Positions 16,663 through 26,555 of a DNA stretch of 34,547 nucleotides are shown piece by piece. Location of the stretch: positions 1 through 34,547 of the forward strand of contig NZ_WBKM01000075.1 in NCBI RefSeq assembly GCF_015714725.1, in the 5' to 3' direction. Numbering within the stretch: position 1 is the first letter of the stretch; each line of letters starts with the position of its first letter. This DNA is from Nostoc sp. WHI. Lineage in GTDB: Bacteria; Cyanobacteriota; Cyanobacteriia; Cyanobacteriales; Nostocaceae. The notes beneath the pieces were generated by a model. That model was given only the letters and a program-made list of their open reading frames with translations. It did not search any database and had not been told where the DNA came from. Both the position numbers and the translations under genes were made by a program.

Positions 16663-17322
16663 ATGATGACTGTAAACCAAATTATTGGAGATTCACCAAA
16701 TCAGATTTTTGCTAACTTTGGTAAACGTTTCTTCGCGTGGATGATGGCTCAAACTAGCAGTACGTATGATAAAATTGTCGGCGATCGCAAACGTTCACTT
16801 TTCGCCAATCTCCAAGGCAAAGTTTTAGAAATCGGCCCAGGAACAGGCCCTAACCTACCCTACTACCCTAAAAATATCCACTGGATAGGAATCGAGCCAA
16901 ACCCACACATGCATTTCTATCTCCACAAACAAGCAGAAAAATTGGGTTTAAACATCGACCTCCGTATTGGTAATGCTGAATGGCTAGACGCTGAAGATAA
17001 CAGCATAGATACTGTTATTAGTACCTTAGTTTTATGTTCAGTGCCGAATATAGATTATACATTACAGGCAATTTTAAGGGTACTTAAACCGGGTGGACGC
17101 TTCTTGTTTATTGAACACGTCGCCGCACCTCAAAAAACTTTATTGCGACAACTACAAAGCACAATTAGTCCGATTTGGAAAGTAATAGGTGATGGTTGTC
17201 ATCCAGATAGAGAAACTTGGATAGCCTTAGAAAATGCTGGTTTTACAAGTGTGAATTATGAGCGATTTGATGCACAATTGCCGATTGTCAGTCCTCATAT
17301 TATCGGCGTAGCCATAAAATAA
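16663..17322 (+). CDS. Class I SAM-dependent methyltransferase
   Basis: The 219-residue protein has motif I VLEIGPGTGPNLPYY for SAM binding, an acidic GIEPN motif II, and LKPGGRFLFIEHV later in the Rossmann fold (Methyltransf_11 type). C-terminal features (FIEHVAAP...GDGCHPDRETW) resemble METTL7/UbiE-like enzymes. AGGAAG precedes two possible ATGs (16663 and 16666). No pathway partner is adjacent, so the acceptor, perhaps a small lipophilic or thiol compound, remains open. Confidence 0.85.
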   Translation: MMTVNQIIGDSPNQIFANFGKRFFAWMMAQTSSTYDKIVGDRKRSLFANLQGKVLEIGPGTGPNLPYYPKNIHWIGIEPNPHMHFYLHKQAEKLGLNIDLRIGNAEWLDAEDNSIDTVISTLVLCSVPNIDYTLQAILRVLKPGGRFLFIEHVAAPQKTLLRQLQSTISPIWKVIGDGCHPDRETWIALENAGFTSVNYERFDAQLPIVSPHIIGVAIK

Positions 17323-17432
17323 CTTTTTGAACATTGCTGAATAAAAGTATGAATATTTCACACAAAGGAGCGAGTGCGTGAGGTAAATTCAATTTTTATC
17401 TAGCAATGCCTATTTTTCATAAAATCGCTTAT

Positions 17433-19211
17433 CTAAGAATAGATATTATCTGTGCGATTGGCCATATCAAAAACATTAAATTCAATTCCTTCTAACTTCA
17501 GCCTCAAAGCCTCTAATAAGAGATTTACTCTTTCTTCAATAAAAATACTCAGCGCGTGTTCAGGAAGTGCATCGGCTCTTGACCATTCAAGAATAATCGT
17601 AGGTATAAGATGAGAGCGTAGCACTGTCTCTAAACCAGGCTCATCATATTCTTTGAGATAATCTAATGGATTTTTATCGCTAATTTCCAAATTAGTTATT
17701 TGAGATAGATAGGCAATATTCATCAAGCTATCAGATTCTATTTGACTAGCAATGCCACTCTGTCTAATAAAGTTAACTGGAAATATATGGTGCAAGTTAG
17801 GCTTATCTGTGAATAAATAATAAACATCACATAAAACATCTCTATGGGGTTTTGCCCAATCTTGCGGCTTGTGGTTTGCATAAAGCGATAGGATTGCTCT
17901 GGATAAGCGACCTCTATAACTGTATAAAGATTTTCTTATGGAATTCTTATCAATATCAAATTGATTGAATGAGTAAGTACTATTAGCCTTTTGTTGATTA
18001 ACAATGTCTATATGTTGCCAGAGTTGAGTAGTGTTTGTTAGTAAGTCTGCATTATGAAAACTATAATACCAAAAATATTTATTTAAAAAACTATAATCTG
18101 GTTTATGATTACGATAAAAATATGCTGTAATAGTCAGATATAAATATCGGTAAGGGATTAATCTTCCACCTTTAATGTGCAAGATATTATCAAAGAAATC
18201 AAAAGTTTTAGCAACGGCTATTTTAAAATTAGACAATACAGCCTCAATATGTTCTGTTTTTAGCTTATTAAGATACATATCAGTAATATTTTGTATCCCT
18301 GCATTGGGAAATTCAAGTTTTACTACTACAGCTAGCATCTGAAGTAATGTCCAATCATCAACACTTGTATACAGACTGCTAGCAATAGACTCTCTAAAAT
18401 TATTAATCAATTCACGAAGGTAAAACCCAGAAATATTATTCTTTTTGTCCTCAATCCGAAAAGTTTTAGCTACCACAATATCAAAGATATATAATGGTTT
18501 ACCAGCTTGATTAATCCGCTCAAATATTTGGCAGACTTCTGTAACTTCAATACCTCGTAACTCAATAAAAGAAATCCTGTAGTTATCAAAAATCTGTCGA
18601 ACTCTCTTTAGCTGTTTTCTATACAAATTCTTATTATTGTTTTCACTCTCCAAAAGACAATCTTCTATAGTATCGTAATCAGCTTTAATATCTTTTAGCT
18701 TGACAATTAATCCTTGTTTGTAACGCTTATTCCTCTCTAAATTAAACTTTACTTGACCATCTTTATCATCAATTTCATCCCAGAATAAAAACCTTTCTTT
18801 ATAACTTGTATCATCAGTAGCATCAGTAAGTTCAATAGTCAAGTCTATATACAAGGTTGGATCGAAATTTTCCTTGTCAGCAATCTTACCTCCATGTATT
18901 GACATTAGAAGGGCAGTTGTTCTTTGTTGTCCATCTAAAATATATTGGTATTCGTTAAAAGAAAAATTATCAGGAAGTTTAATACCTCCTATTTCTCTAT
19001 GGCTTTCTAGCTTAGTACTGGTTTTCCAAATTAAAATACTTCCTAAAGGGTAGAACTTATAAATACTATCCCAAAGTTTTTTAACATTTTCTTTCTCCCA
19101 GACGACATCTCTTTGAAAAGTGGGAATTTGATACTTACTAGCTAAGAGATTTTCCAAATAGGTAGCAATACCAGAATCAGTTGGTTGAATACGATCAGTG
19201 TATGTAGACAT
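17433..19211 (-). CDS. GmrSD-like DUF262 / DUF1524 HNH protein (candidate anti-phage restriction factor)
   Basis: The frame is 617 residues from 19286. I prefer the ATG at 19211 because TAAGG lies eight bases upstream, giving 592 residues. In long-frame numbering, the DUF262 (GmrS-like, ParB-related NTPase) signature is PTFQRDVVW (55-63) and ILDGQQRTT (116-124). The C-terminal part has HHIFP (499-503) and a downstream NLEISDKNP, matching the His-Me finger nuclease of DUF1524 (GmrD). The best-known family members cut modified phage DNA using nucleotides; others act with phosphorothioation or abortive systems. No modification genes are adjacent, so it would be a stand-alone type IV-like factor. 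It is AT-rich compared with neighbours, which hints at transfer. Confidence 0.88.
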   Translation of the reverse strand: MSTYTDRIQPTDSGIATYLENLLASKYQIPTFQRDVVWEKENVKKLWDSIYKFYPLGSILIWKTSTKLESHREIGGIKLPDNFSFNEYQYILDGQQRTTALLMSIHGGKIADKENFDPTLYIDLTIELTDATDDTSYKERFLFWDEIDDKDGQVKFNLERNKRYKQGLIVKLKDIKADYDTIEDCLLESENNNKNLYRKQLKRVRQIFDNYRISFIELRGIEVTEVCQIFERINQAGKPLYIFDIVVAKTFRIEDKKNNISGFYLRELINNFRESIASSLYTSVDDWTLLQMLAVVVKLEFPNAGIQNITDMYLNKLKTEHIEAVLSNFKIAVAKTFDFFDNILHIKGGRLIPYRYLYLTITAYFYRNHKPDYSFLNKYFWYYSFHNADLLTNTTQLWQHIDIVNQQKANSTYSFNQFDIDKNSIRKSLYSYRGRLSRAILSLYANHKPQDWAKPHRDVLCDVYYLFTDKPNLHHIFPVNFIRQSGIASQIESDSLMNIAYLSQITNLEISDKNPLDYLKEYDEPGLETVLRSHLIPTIILEWSRADALPEHALSIFIEERVNLLLEALRLKLEGIEFNVFDMANRTDNIYS

Positions 19212-19363
19212 TAAACTAACCTTACTTAACTTTGAGTAAATATCAAGATTGGCATGTGAATTTAACTTATTTTCGTAAAATTCCATACCAAGCTAACTGA
19301 TATTTAATTAAGTGGCAAATCAGATTTTAGAAAATCTAGCTGTTTCTAACGCTTTGAATACTC

Positions 19364-19454
19364 AGGACTTACGCAAACAATAGCCGAAACCTTGATTTTC
19401 AGGTAGGGGCAATTCATGAATTGCCCCTACAGGGTGTAGTTTTGCGTAAGTCCT
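19364..19454. mobile_element. 91-bp MITE-like element with nested palindrome
   Basis: Perfect 14-bp terminal inverted repeats AGGACTTACGCAAA / TTTGCGTAAGTCCT bound the element. Inside lies a perfect 28-bp palindrome centred on CAATTCATGAATTG (about 19402-19429). AATACT occurs just outside both ends (one extra base on the left), a possible target duplication. A related half-end AGAACTTACGCA occurs near 13808. The rest of 19212-19790 shows no gene. Confidence 0.75.
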
Positions 19455-19790
19455 AATACTGTATCTGATTCAACTACAGCAAAATCAGTGAGAATTCTTT
19501 AAGTTGCATTCAATCTCAGTACATTTGGGTGATAACCCTTAGTCTATGTGGTTTTTGGCTTAACCAAACTTATTGGATTTCCTTCTACGGATTCTCTCGT
19601 AGTCTTTTTTTAAAATTAAATCTGATTCCTATATAAATATATTGATTATTTTGCTATAGGTAACAATCAAGGCTGTAATTATCAATAATTTTTTGGGCAA
19701 TCTAAATATAGCCCTTTTTCCTGTTTGGCAAACCAATTGTTAAAGGAAAAACATTTGATAAGAGCCAACTTCAGCCCATCTGATACCAAA

Positions 19791-22187
19791 ATGCATTTCT
19801 CGCACAATTTGCTGCTCCGATTTCTTCTCGGCGGCACTACTCTTATTGTGAGTATTTCTGCTTATTTTAGCTATGAAGCTGCTCGGAAAATAACGCTAGA
19901 AGAGTTGAGAGGAAGAGCTTTTTTAGAGGTACAAAGAGGAGTTGATGAAATTGAGGAGTGGTTGCATGTTCGCAAAGTGGAGGTGCAAACCCTTGCTCAG
20001 ACTTCAACTGTACGCTCTTTAGACTGGTCTGTAGCAGAACCCTATTTAAAGTCAGAAGTTAACCGGATCAATGAATTTTTCATTTTCCAAATAACTACCC
20101 CCGATGGTTCGTATTTTAATACTAAGATTGGTCGGTCAAATAAGAATATTAAGGATCGAGACTACTTTCAAAAAGCACTAGCCGGAAAAAGCAACATTTC
20201 TGATCCCTTCATCAGCCGTTCCACAGGCATTTCTTTAATTGCGATCGCTACCCCAATATGGTCAAATTCTTCTAAGAGTCGTTCACCAATTGGTGTCTTT
20301 CAGGGCAACGTTAAGGTCGATCATGTTGCTAAAGTTGTTAACTCGCTGCGCTACGACAAGAACAGCTATGCATTTGCTCTGAATTCTCAAGGAGAAGCGA
20401 TCGTCCATCCCAACTCAACTTTAATGTCAACGCTAGAAAAACCTGCACCTAGCTTGCTGAAAATTCCAGATCGCAATTTAAATGCGATCGCGCAACGGAT
20501 GGTAAATAAACAACAGGGAATTCAGTTGATGGAAATTGACGGCACTAAAAAGTATATTGCTTATGTACCGTTGCGAGAAGCTAATTGGTCTGTGGCTCTG
20601 GTGATTCCGCGCCAAAGTATTGAATCTCGACTGCAATTCCTTGATTTTATCGCCCTAATTGTGGGCGGACTAACAGTTACGATGATCACTGTCTTGTCGA
20701 GGGTGCAGGCGTTTGAACAGGCTCAACTGAAAAAGTCGAAAGCGGCGGCTGATACTGCAAACCACGCTAAGAGCGAATTTTTAGCCAACATGAGCCATGA
20801 ACTGCGAACGCCCTTGAATGGTATTTTGGGTTGCGCTCAAATTTTGCTGCGTTCCAAAAATTTGTCAGAGCCACAGCAATATCATGTAAACATCATTGAA
20901 CAGTGTGGCTCTCATCTGCTGACTTTAATCAATGACATTTTGGATCTTTCTAAAATTGAAGCCCGAAAACTGGAACTACATCCTCATGATGTGCATTTCC
21001 CGTCTTTTTTACAGGGAATCGGGGAAATTTGCCAGATTCGAGCAGAACAAAAAGGCATTTTGTTTGTCTATGAACCCGCGAGCAACTTGCCGACTGGGGT
21101 TCATGTCGATGTCAAAAGATTACGTCAGGTTCTCTTGAATCTGCTGGGGAACGCCATCAAATTTACGGATGAGGGTAAAGTTACTTTCAAGATTGAGGTA
21201 ATCGATCAACTTCCTGGTGATGGGGAGACGGTGAAATATCGGATTCGTTTGAGTGTAGAAGATACGGGAATTGGCATAACTCCAAGGGAGTTGGACAAGA
21301 TTTTTTTGCCATTTGAACAAGTAGGTGAGAAAAAACGTCAGACCGAAGGGACAGGGCTGGGTTTAGCTATTACTCGGCAGTTGGTGCAGATGATGGATAG
21401 CGATATCCATGTTAAGAGTCAGATCGGTGAGGGTAGTACTTTCTGGTTTGAGATTGCGATCGCCGAGGCCAGCGAATGGATGCAGTCTGGTATGGCTGCA
21501 TTAAAAAAACAAATCATTGGCTTTGAGGGTAGCCCACGTACCATCCTGATGGTAGACGATCGCTGGGAGAATCGTACAGTAATTACAAACTTACTGCAAC
21601 CACTGGGTTTTAATGTGGTTGAAGCTACCAACGCTAAAGAAGGTTTAGAAAAAGCGATCGCCCTTAAACCAGACCTGGTGATTACAGATTTGTTCATGCC
21701 AGAAATGGATGGGTTTGAATTGATTCAACACCTGCGTCATACCCCAGATATCGCAGATGTCAAGATTATTGTCTCTTCCGCTAGTGTCTTTGAAACTGAC
21801 CAAAATCGCAGTCTGGAAGCAGGAGGTGACACCTTTTTAAACAAACCTGTACAAGCAGATGAATTACTGGATCAATTAGAGTTCAACTTAGGTTTGGCAT
21901 GGATTTACCAGCAGTCTCAGTCTGAGGAACAAAGAATTAACTTTTCAGCTATGACACGTGATAGTCCATCAGATAAATTGACTCCTCCTTCCCCCGATGT
22001 ATTGCGGGAACTGCTGATCTTAGCCAAGAAAGGTAACTTCAATGCCATTCTCAAATTAGCCGATCAGCTAGAGGAAACAGACATAAATCTCGCTCCATTT
22101 GCTAACCAATTGCGGCAACTCGCAAGGCAGTTTGACGAAGAGTTAATCCTCAACTTATTGACTCAATATGAGGTAAAAACAGTATGA
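19791..22187 (+). CDS. Hybrid sensor histidine kinase: periplasmic Cache-like sensor, HisKA, HATPase, receiver
   Basis: From the ATG at 19791 the protein has 798 residues. It has transmembrane helices at about 9-27 and 284-303, enclosing a Cache-type extracellular sensor. HisKA carries H336 in [10 protein letters not shown]; the ATPase domain has N454, DTGIG (491-495) and GTGLGL (520-525). The receiver has D633 ([11 protein letters not shown]) and K685. A C-terminal helical extension of about 80 residues follows. The start is uncertain: an in-frame TTG at 19755 has AAAGGA seven bases upstream and the frame opens at 19725. The stop overlaps the next kinase start (ATGA), so the pair likely forms one phosphorelay. 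The ligand is unknown. Confidence 0.92.
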   Translation: MHFSHNLLLRFLLGGTTLIVSISAYFSYEAARKITLEELRGRAFLEVQRGVDEIEEWLHVRKVEVQTLAQTSTVRSLDWSVAEPYLKSEVNRINEFFIFQITTPDGSYFNTKIGRSNKNIKDRDYFQKALAGKSNISDPFISRSTGISLIAIATPIWSNSSKSRSPIGVFQGNVKVDHVAKVVNSLRYDKNSYAFALNSQGEAIVHPNSTLMSTLEKPAPSLLKIPDRNLNAIAQRMVNKQQGIQLMEIDGTKKYIAYVPLREANWSVALVIPRQSIESRLQFLDFIALIVGGLTVTMITVLSRVQAFEQAQLKKSKAAADTANHAKSEFLANMSHELRTPLNGILGCAQILLRSKNLSEPQQYHVNIIEQCGSHLLTLINDILDLSKIEARKLELHPHDVHFPSFLQGIGEICQIRAEQKGILFVYEPASNLPTGVHVDVKRLRQVLLNLLGNAIKFTDEGKVTFKIEVIDQLPGDGETVKYRIRLSVEDTGIGITPRELDKIFLPFEQVGEKKRQTEGTGLGLAITRQLVQMMDSDIHVKSQIGEGSTFWFEIAIAEASEWMQSGMAALKKQIIGFEGSPRTILMVDDRWENRTVITNLLQPLGFNVVEATNAKEGLEKAIALKPDLVITDLFMPEMDGFELIQHLRHTPDIADVKIIVSSASVFETDQNRSLEAGGDTFLNKPVQADELLDQLEFNLGLAWIYQQSQSEEQRINFSAMTRDSPSDKLTPPSPDVLRELLILAKKGNFNAILKLADQLEETDINLAPFANQLRQLARQFDEELILNLLTQYEVKTV

Positions 22188-23479
22188 CAGAGACAATACA
22201 CGACCAAAAAAGTTTCCTGAATTGCGATCCTGGCAGAGGAATTATTTTAGTCGTTGACGATAACCCTGCTAACTTACAAGTTTTATCGAGCTTTTTGGAT
22301 CAGTCTAGCTTTGAAGTTTGGGCAACTCGTAGTGGTGAAAAAGCCATTCAAAAATTAGACGATGATCATTTACCTGATTTGATATTACTTGATGTGATGA
22401 TGCCGGGTATAGATGGGTTTGAAACTTGTAAACACCTAAAAAGTAATCCTCGGATTCAAGATATTCCAATTATTTTTATGACTGCTCTTTCAGATACTGC
22501 TAATAAAGTTAAAGGATTGCAATTAGGAGCCGTAGACTACATTACCAAACCTTTTCAGTATGAAGAGGTCTTGGTGCGAATAGAGCAACAACTGAAACTG
22601 AGAACTTTAACGAAAACTTTGATTGTCAAAAATGCTGAATTACAACAGGCTCAAACCCAACTGATTCAAGCGGAGAAGGTAGCAGCCTTAGGCCATCTGA
22701 CAGCAGGAATTGCCCATGAGGTGAATAATCCTGTCAATTTTATAGCTGGCAACTTAAATTTTGTGGAGCAGTATGTTCAGGAGGTTGTTGATTTACTCAA
22801 GCTATATCAAAAATATCTGCCTGACCCACCTGTTGAAATTCAAAATGCTATTAAAACAAAAGATATCAGCTTTTTGTTAAATGATTTATCTAAAATTATT
22901 AAATCCATGAGAGTTGGTACAGATCGCGTTACAGAAGTTGTGTCATCGTTAAATAAGTTCTCTCGCTCCAGAGAAGTAGGCAAGAAACTGGCTAACCTGC
23001 ATGAAGGTCTAGAAAGTACTCTACTCATTCTCGGTCATCGACTTAAATCAAATGCTCATCGTCCGACAATCCAACTAATTAAAGAATATGGAAAATTGCC
23101 ACTTATTGAGTGCTATCCAGGCGAAATAAATCAGGTCTTGATGAATTTGATTTGCAATGCAATCGATGCAATTGAAGAAACCCAAAATAATCAAGAATTT
23201 GAGGAAAATTATAAATATTCTGGTTTGATTCGGATTGAAACTGAGTCAATTGGAGAACGAGTTATTCTCCGAATTGTAGACAATGCCTCAGGAATCAGCG
23301 AAGCAGACAGGACAAAAATATTCGATGCTTTCTACACCACAAAAACCATCGGTAAAGGAACAGGTCTAGGTTTATCTATTGCTTACCAAATTGTAGTTAA
23401 TAATCATCACGGCAAGTTAACTTACCATTCAACACAAGGTGAGGGTACAGAGTTTGTGATTGAATTACCTATCCGATAA
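22184..23479 (+). CDS. Response receiver - histidine kinase hybrid
   Basis: The 431-residue soluble protein starts with a receiver domain (about 20-138): VDD at 24-26, phospho-acceptor D70 (LLDVMMPG), K122. A coiled coil (140-165) leads to HisKA with H178 in AGIAHEVNNPVNF and a C-terminal HATPase with DNASGIS and GKGTGLGLSI. There is no membrane segment. The ATGA overlap with the upstream hybrid kinase shows translational coupling, and the receiver-first layout suggests it takes phosphate from that kinase and passes it on. No DNA-binding output domain is present here. Confidence 0.92.
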   Translation: MTETIHDQKSFLNCDPGRGIILVVDDNPANLQVLSSFLDQSSFEVWATRSGEKAIQKLDDDHLPDLILLDVMMPGIDGFETCKHLKSNPRIQDIPIIFMTALSDTANKVKGLQLGAVDYITKPFQYEEVLVRIEQQLKLRTLTKTLIVKNAELQQAQTQLIQAEKVAALGHLTAGIAHEVNNPVNFIAGNLNFVEQYVQEVVDLLKLYQKYLPDPPVEIQNAIKTKDISFLLNDLSKIIKSMRVGTDRVTEVVSSLNKFSRSREVGKKLANLHEGLESTLLILGHRLKSNAHRPTIQLIKEYGKLPLIECYPGEINQVLMNLICNAIDAIEETQNNQEFEENYKYSGLIRIETESIGERVILRIVDNASGISEADRTKIFDAFYTTKTIGKGTGLGLSIAYQIVVNNHHGKLTYHSTQGEGTEFVIELPIR

Positions 23480-23533
23480 ATTAGAATCTACAGCACCTGG
23501 TGTCGCGCAAAGACGCAGAGAAGATAAGGAGTT

Positions 23534-24481
23534 TTAGATTTCAATACATCGCTCCTCTATACCAACGTTGCCCTGTAAGCCTCCTGTGTGTACCAGCAAT
23601 AAGGAATCGCCTTTACAAAAAAATCCCTGCTTTAGTAAATCCATCACTCCGTAAAACATTTTGGCGGTATATACGTAATCAAGGGGTACGCCATGTTGCT
23701 GTGTGAACTGTTGGTTGAACAGTAGCAACTCATCGTTCACCTTTGCATAGCCGCCAAAGTGGTAATCACACACTAATTCCCAGTCAGCCGGAGAGCTATA
23801 TGGTGCCGGTAAACCAGAGGCGAGGTAATTTGTCAACAAACTTTTGATTTCTTGTGCAAGAAAAGCCCCATTTTTCAGGACGGGAAAAGCGATCGCTCTT
23901 TGCTTTTGATGCAACGAAAGGGCAATACCAGCCAGTGTGGTAGCCGTACCGCAAGCAACGCATATATGATCAAATGCGTAGGCGTAGCCAGCCGTAGGCA
24001 TCGCTTTACTAACTATCTCTGTGCAACCGCGCACACCATTTAAATTACTACCGCCTTCAGGAATGATAAAAACTTCGCCGAAACGTTGTTGCAGATATTC
24101 ATGTAGCGCTGCTGTGTTGCGCTGTCGATACATTTCGCGGTTTAGGTAAACAAGCTGCATACCCTGCTGTACAGCGAAATTCAACGTAGGATTCAGAGGT
24201 AGCCTTTCCTCTCCACGAATTACCCCAATGGTACCAAATCCAAAAAGATTACCAGCTGCGGCGGTTGCATAGATGTGATTTGAATAAGCACCGCCAAAGG
24301 TGAGCAGCGTCCTGAAATTCTTCTCCTTGGCTTCTAAAAGGTTGTACTTCAACTTAAACCACTTATTGCCATTAACCCACGGGTGCATAAGATCGAGCCG
24401 TAGCACATACAACTCAACACCAGCGTTACGGGCGATTTCGCTGTTGATTTTTTGTAAAGGAGGAAGAAAAATTAACGACAT
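23534..24481 (-). CDS. PLP-dependent enzyme, ACC deaminase / D-cysteine desulfhydrase family
   Basis: The 315-residue protein of the tryptophan-synthase-beta fold has the family motif GNKWFKLKYNL with K40 as probable PLP Schiff-base lysine, TFGGAYSNH (61-69) for substrate and cofactor contact, and a C-terminal VHTGGLQG. Members deaminate 1-aminocyclopropane-1-carboxylate or break D-cysteine to pyruvate, sulphide and ammonia; which one cannot be told here. Residues 159-168 (AMPTAGYAYA) are encoded by a small dispersed repeat (23976-24004) in frame, probably a surface-loop insertion. The gene converges with the kinase pair. Confidence 0.88.
   Translation of the reverse strand: MSLIFLPPLQKINSEIARNAGVELYVLRLDLMHPWVNGNKWFKLKYNLLEAKEKNFRTLLTFGGAYSNHIYATAAAGNLFGFGTIGVIRGEERLPLNPTLNFAVQQGMQLVYLNREMYRQRNTAALHEYLQQRFGEVFIIPEGGSNLNGVRGCTEIVSKAMPTAGYAYAFDHICVACGTATTLAGIALSLHQKQRAIAFPVLKNGAFLAQEIKSLLTNYLASGLPAPYSSPADWELVCDYHFGGYAKVNDELLLFNQQFTQQHGVPLDYVYTAKMFYGVMDLLKQGFFCKGDSLLLVHTGGLQGNVGIEERCIEI
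23976..24004. repeat. Small dispersed repeat inside the PLP-enzyme gene
   Basis: The minus strand reads GCGATGCCTACGGC followed by TGGCTACGCCTACGC, a Nostoc-type small dispersed repeat. A part-copy (GCGATGCCTACGGCGG) lies near 31459 between genes. Here it is in frame and creates no stop. Confidence 0.7.
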
Positions 24482-24694
24482 CTCTTAACAGTCTAACTTA
24501 GAATTTACATTCTCTCACGTTCATTATTGAATATAAAAGTAATGATAAACATTGAGTAATTCAATGGTAAGTCAATCGAAATAAACAATAAATCTTTCTG
24601 ATGGTTAGCTTTAGAAATTGGCATTTTACTAATTGAGTATTTCAGGTAAATATAGGAAACAGAACACTCGCTCCAGATATTTTGGAGAAAACTT

Positions 24695-26425
24695 ATGGTT
24701 GCACTCACACAGCTTACTCAAGTTATTCCCAATCCCGGACGTTTGACGGTTGAAACTGTTGAAATTGCTTCTCAAACCACTGCTATCCGTTGTCTCGACT
24801 GGGATAGAGAGCGTTTTGACATTGAGTTTGGTTTACGGAATGGGACGACTTATAATTCTTTCTTAATTCAGGGGGAAAAAGTTGCCTTAGTTGACACATC
24901 TCACCGCAAGTTTGAGGAGCTATATCTTGAGATACTGATCGGCTTAATTGATCCGACTAAAATAGATTACTTGATTATTAGCCACACAGAACCCGACCAC
25001 AGTGGCTTAGTGAAAAATATTTTACAATTAGCTCCCTCTATTACTGTTGTCGGTGCTAAAGTAGCTATTCAATTTTTAGAAAATATGGTTCACCAGCCTT
25101 TTAAATCAATGCAGGTGAAAAGTGGAGAGCTATTAGATTTAGGCGACGGACACAAATTAGAATTTATCTCTGCGCCTAACTTACATTGGCCTGACACAAT
25201 CTTGACTTATGACCAGAAAACTTGCACTCTCTACACCTGTGATGTGTTTGGGATGCACTATTGTGATGACCACACCTATGATGAGAATATTACCTTAATA
25301 GAGGAGGATTTTAAATATTACTATGACTGTCTCATGGGACCCAATGCCCGATCTGTTTTGACGGCTTTAAAGCGGATTGAAAATTTAGAAATAGGAACAG
25401 TTGCTACAGGACATAGACCTTTGTTACAACACTATATTTCCGAATGGCTTGGACGGTATCAAAACTGGAGTTTAGAACAAGCAAAAACAGAGACATTAGT
25501 GGCTGTATTTTATGTTGAAGATTACGGCTATAGCGAACATTTAGTCCGCGCCATAGCAGATGGATGCGCGAAAACAGGCGTGGTAGTAGAATTAGTAGCT
25601 CTTAATAGTGCCGAGCCTCAAGAAGTTCGAGAATTAGTTGCACAAGCTTCTGGTTTAGTAATTGGAATGCCAGCCCAATCTTCGGTGATGGCTCAAGCTG
25701 GTTTAAGTATCATTTTAGCTGCTGTTCACAAGAAACAGGCAATTGGTTTATTAGAGTCGGGAGGTGGAGAAGATGAACCCATTTATCCTTTACGTAATAA
25801 GTTTCAAGAACTGGGATTAATTGAAGCTTTTCCACCTATTTTAATTAAGGAAACTCCAACCCAAGCAACGGAACAACTTTGTGATGAAGCGGGGACAGAT
25901 ATAGGTCAATGGTTAACGCGCGATCGTACCATTAAGCAGATCAAATCCATCAATACCGAGCTAGAAAAAGCTCTAGGACGTATTACCACAGGATTGTATA
26001 TTATCACTGCCAAAAAAGGAGAAATTCAGAGTGCGATGCTGGCTTCGTGGGTAACACAAGCGAGTCTTGAGCCTTTAGGAGTGGCGATCGCAGTATCCAA
26101 AGATCGGGCAATTGAAGCATTGATGCACGTTGGCGATCGCTTTGTTTTAAATGTTTTAGAAGAAGGCAAATATCAAGGATTAATGAAACATTTCCTCAAA
26201 CGTTTTGCTCCTGGTGCAGATCGCTTTGCTGGAGTTAAAACATATCCAGCCACTAATGAATCGCCCGTTTTAGCTGAAGCTTTAGCTTATATGGAATGTG
26301 AAATTACTAGCCGTATGGATTGTGGAGATCATTGGGTAATTTATAGTACAGTCCAAACGGGAAGAGTTGCTAATTTACATGCACTTACTGCTGCCCATCA
26401 CCGCAAAATTGGCAATCATTACTAA
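24695..26425 (+). CDS. flv4: Flavodiiron protein Flv4
   Basis: The 576-residue protein has the three-domain layout of cyanobacterial class C flavodiiron proteins: metallo-beta-lactamase-like di-iron domain (1-250), flavodoxin (about 265-400) and NAD(P)H:flavin reductase (about 430-576). All iron ligands are present: H97, E99, D101, H102 (SHTEPDHSG), H164, D183 and H240, which marks the canonical Flv3/Flv4 type. Position first in an flv4 - membrane protein - flv2 cluster identifies it as Flv4. In Synechocystis this operon is induced by low CO2 and protects photosystem II by accepting electrons. GGAG precedes the ATG. The partner gene flv2 is broken here. Confidence 0.93.
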   Translation: MVALTQLTQVIPNPGRLTVETVEIASQTTAIRCLDWDRERFDIEFGLRNGTTYNSFLIQGEKVALVDTSHRKFEELYLEILIGLIDPTKIDYLIISHTEPDHSGLVKNILQLAPSITVVGAKVAIQFLENMVHQPFKSMQVKSGELLDLGDGHKLEFISAPNLHWPDTILTYDQKTCTLYTCDVFGMHYCDDHTYDENITLIEEDFKYYYDCLMGPNARSVLTALKRIENLEIGTVATGHRPLLQHYISEWLGRYQNWSLEQAKTETLVAVFYVEDYGYSEHLVRAIADGCAKTGVVVELVALNSAEPQEVRELVAQASGLVIGMPAQSSVMAQAGLSIILAAVHKKQAIGLLESGGGEDEPIYPLRNKFQELGLIEAFPPILIKETPTQATEQLCDEAGTDIGQWLTRDRTIKQIKSINTELEKALGRITTGLYIITAKKGEIQSAMLASWVTQASLEPLGVAIAVSKDRAIEALMHVGDRFVLNVLEEGKYQGLMKHFLKRFAPGADRFAGVKTYPATNESPVLAEALAYMECEITSRMDCGDHWVIYSTVQTGRVANLHALTAAHHRKIGNHY

Positions 26426-26427
26426 TT

Positions 26428-26469
26428 AGTCATTGGTCATTGGTCATTGGTCATTGGTCATTGGTCATT
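26428..26469. repeat. Heptanucleotide repeat GGTCATT
   Basis: AGTCATT plus five perfect GGTCATT units lie three bases after the flv4 stop, inside the operon. Confidence 0.9.
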
Positions 26470-26487
26470 ATTTTCCCTGCTTCCTAC

Positions 26488-26546
26488 AGACGCGATGAAT
26501 TGCGTCTCTACCCACATCTTGTACAGACGCGATGAATCGCGTCTCC
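26488..26546. repeat. Two copies of a short hairpin repeat (GACGCGATGAATCGCGTCTC type)
   Basis: Copies at about 26488-26512 (with TTGCG) and 26524-26546 form hairpins. A third copy lies at 31960-31979. The second overlaps the first possible ATG (26532) of the next gene. Confidence 0.8.
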
Positions 26547-26555
26547 CAAAAAACT

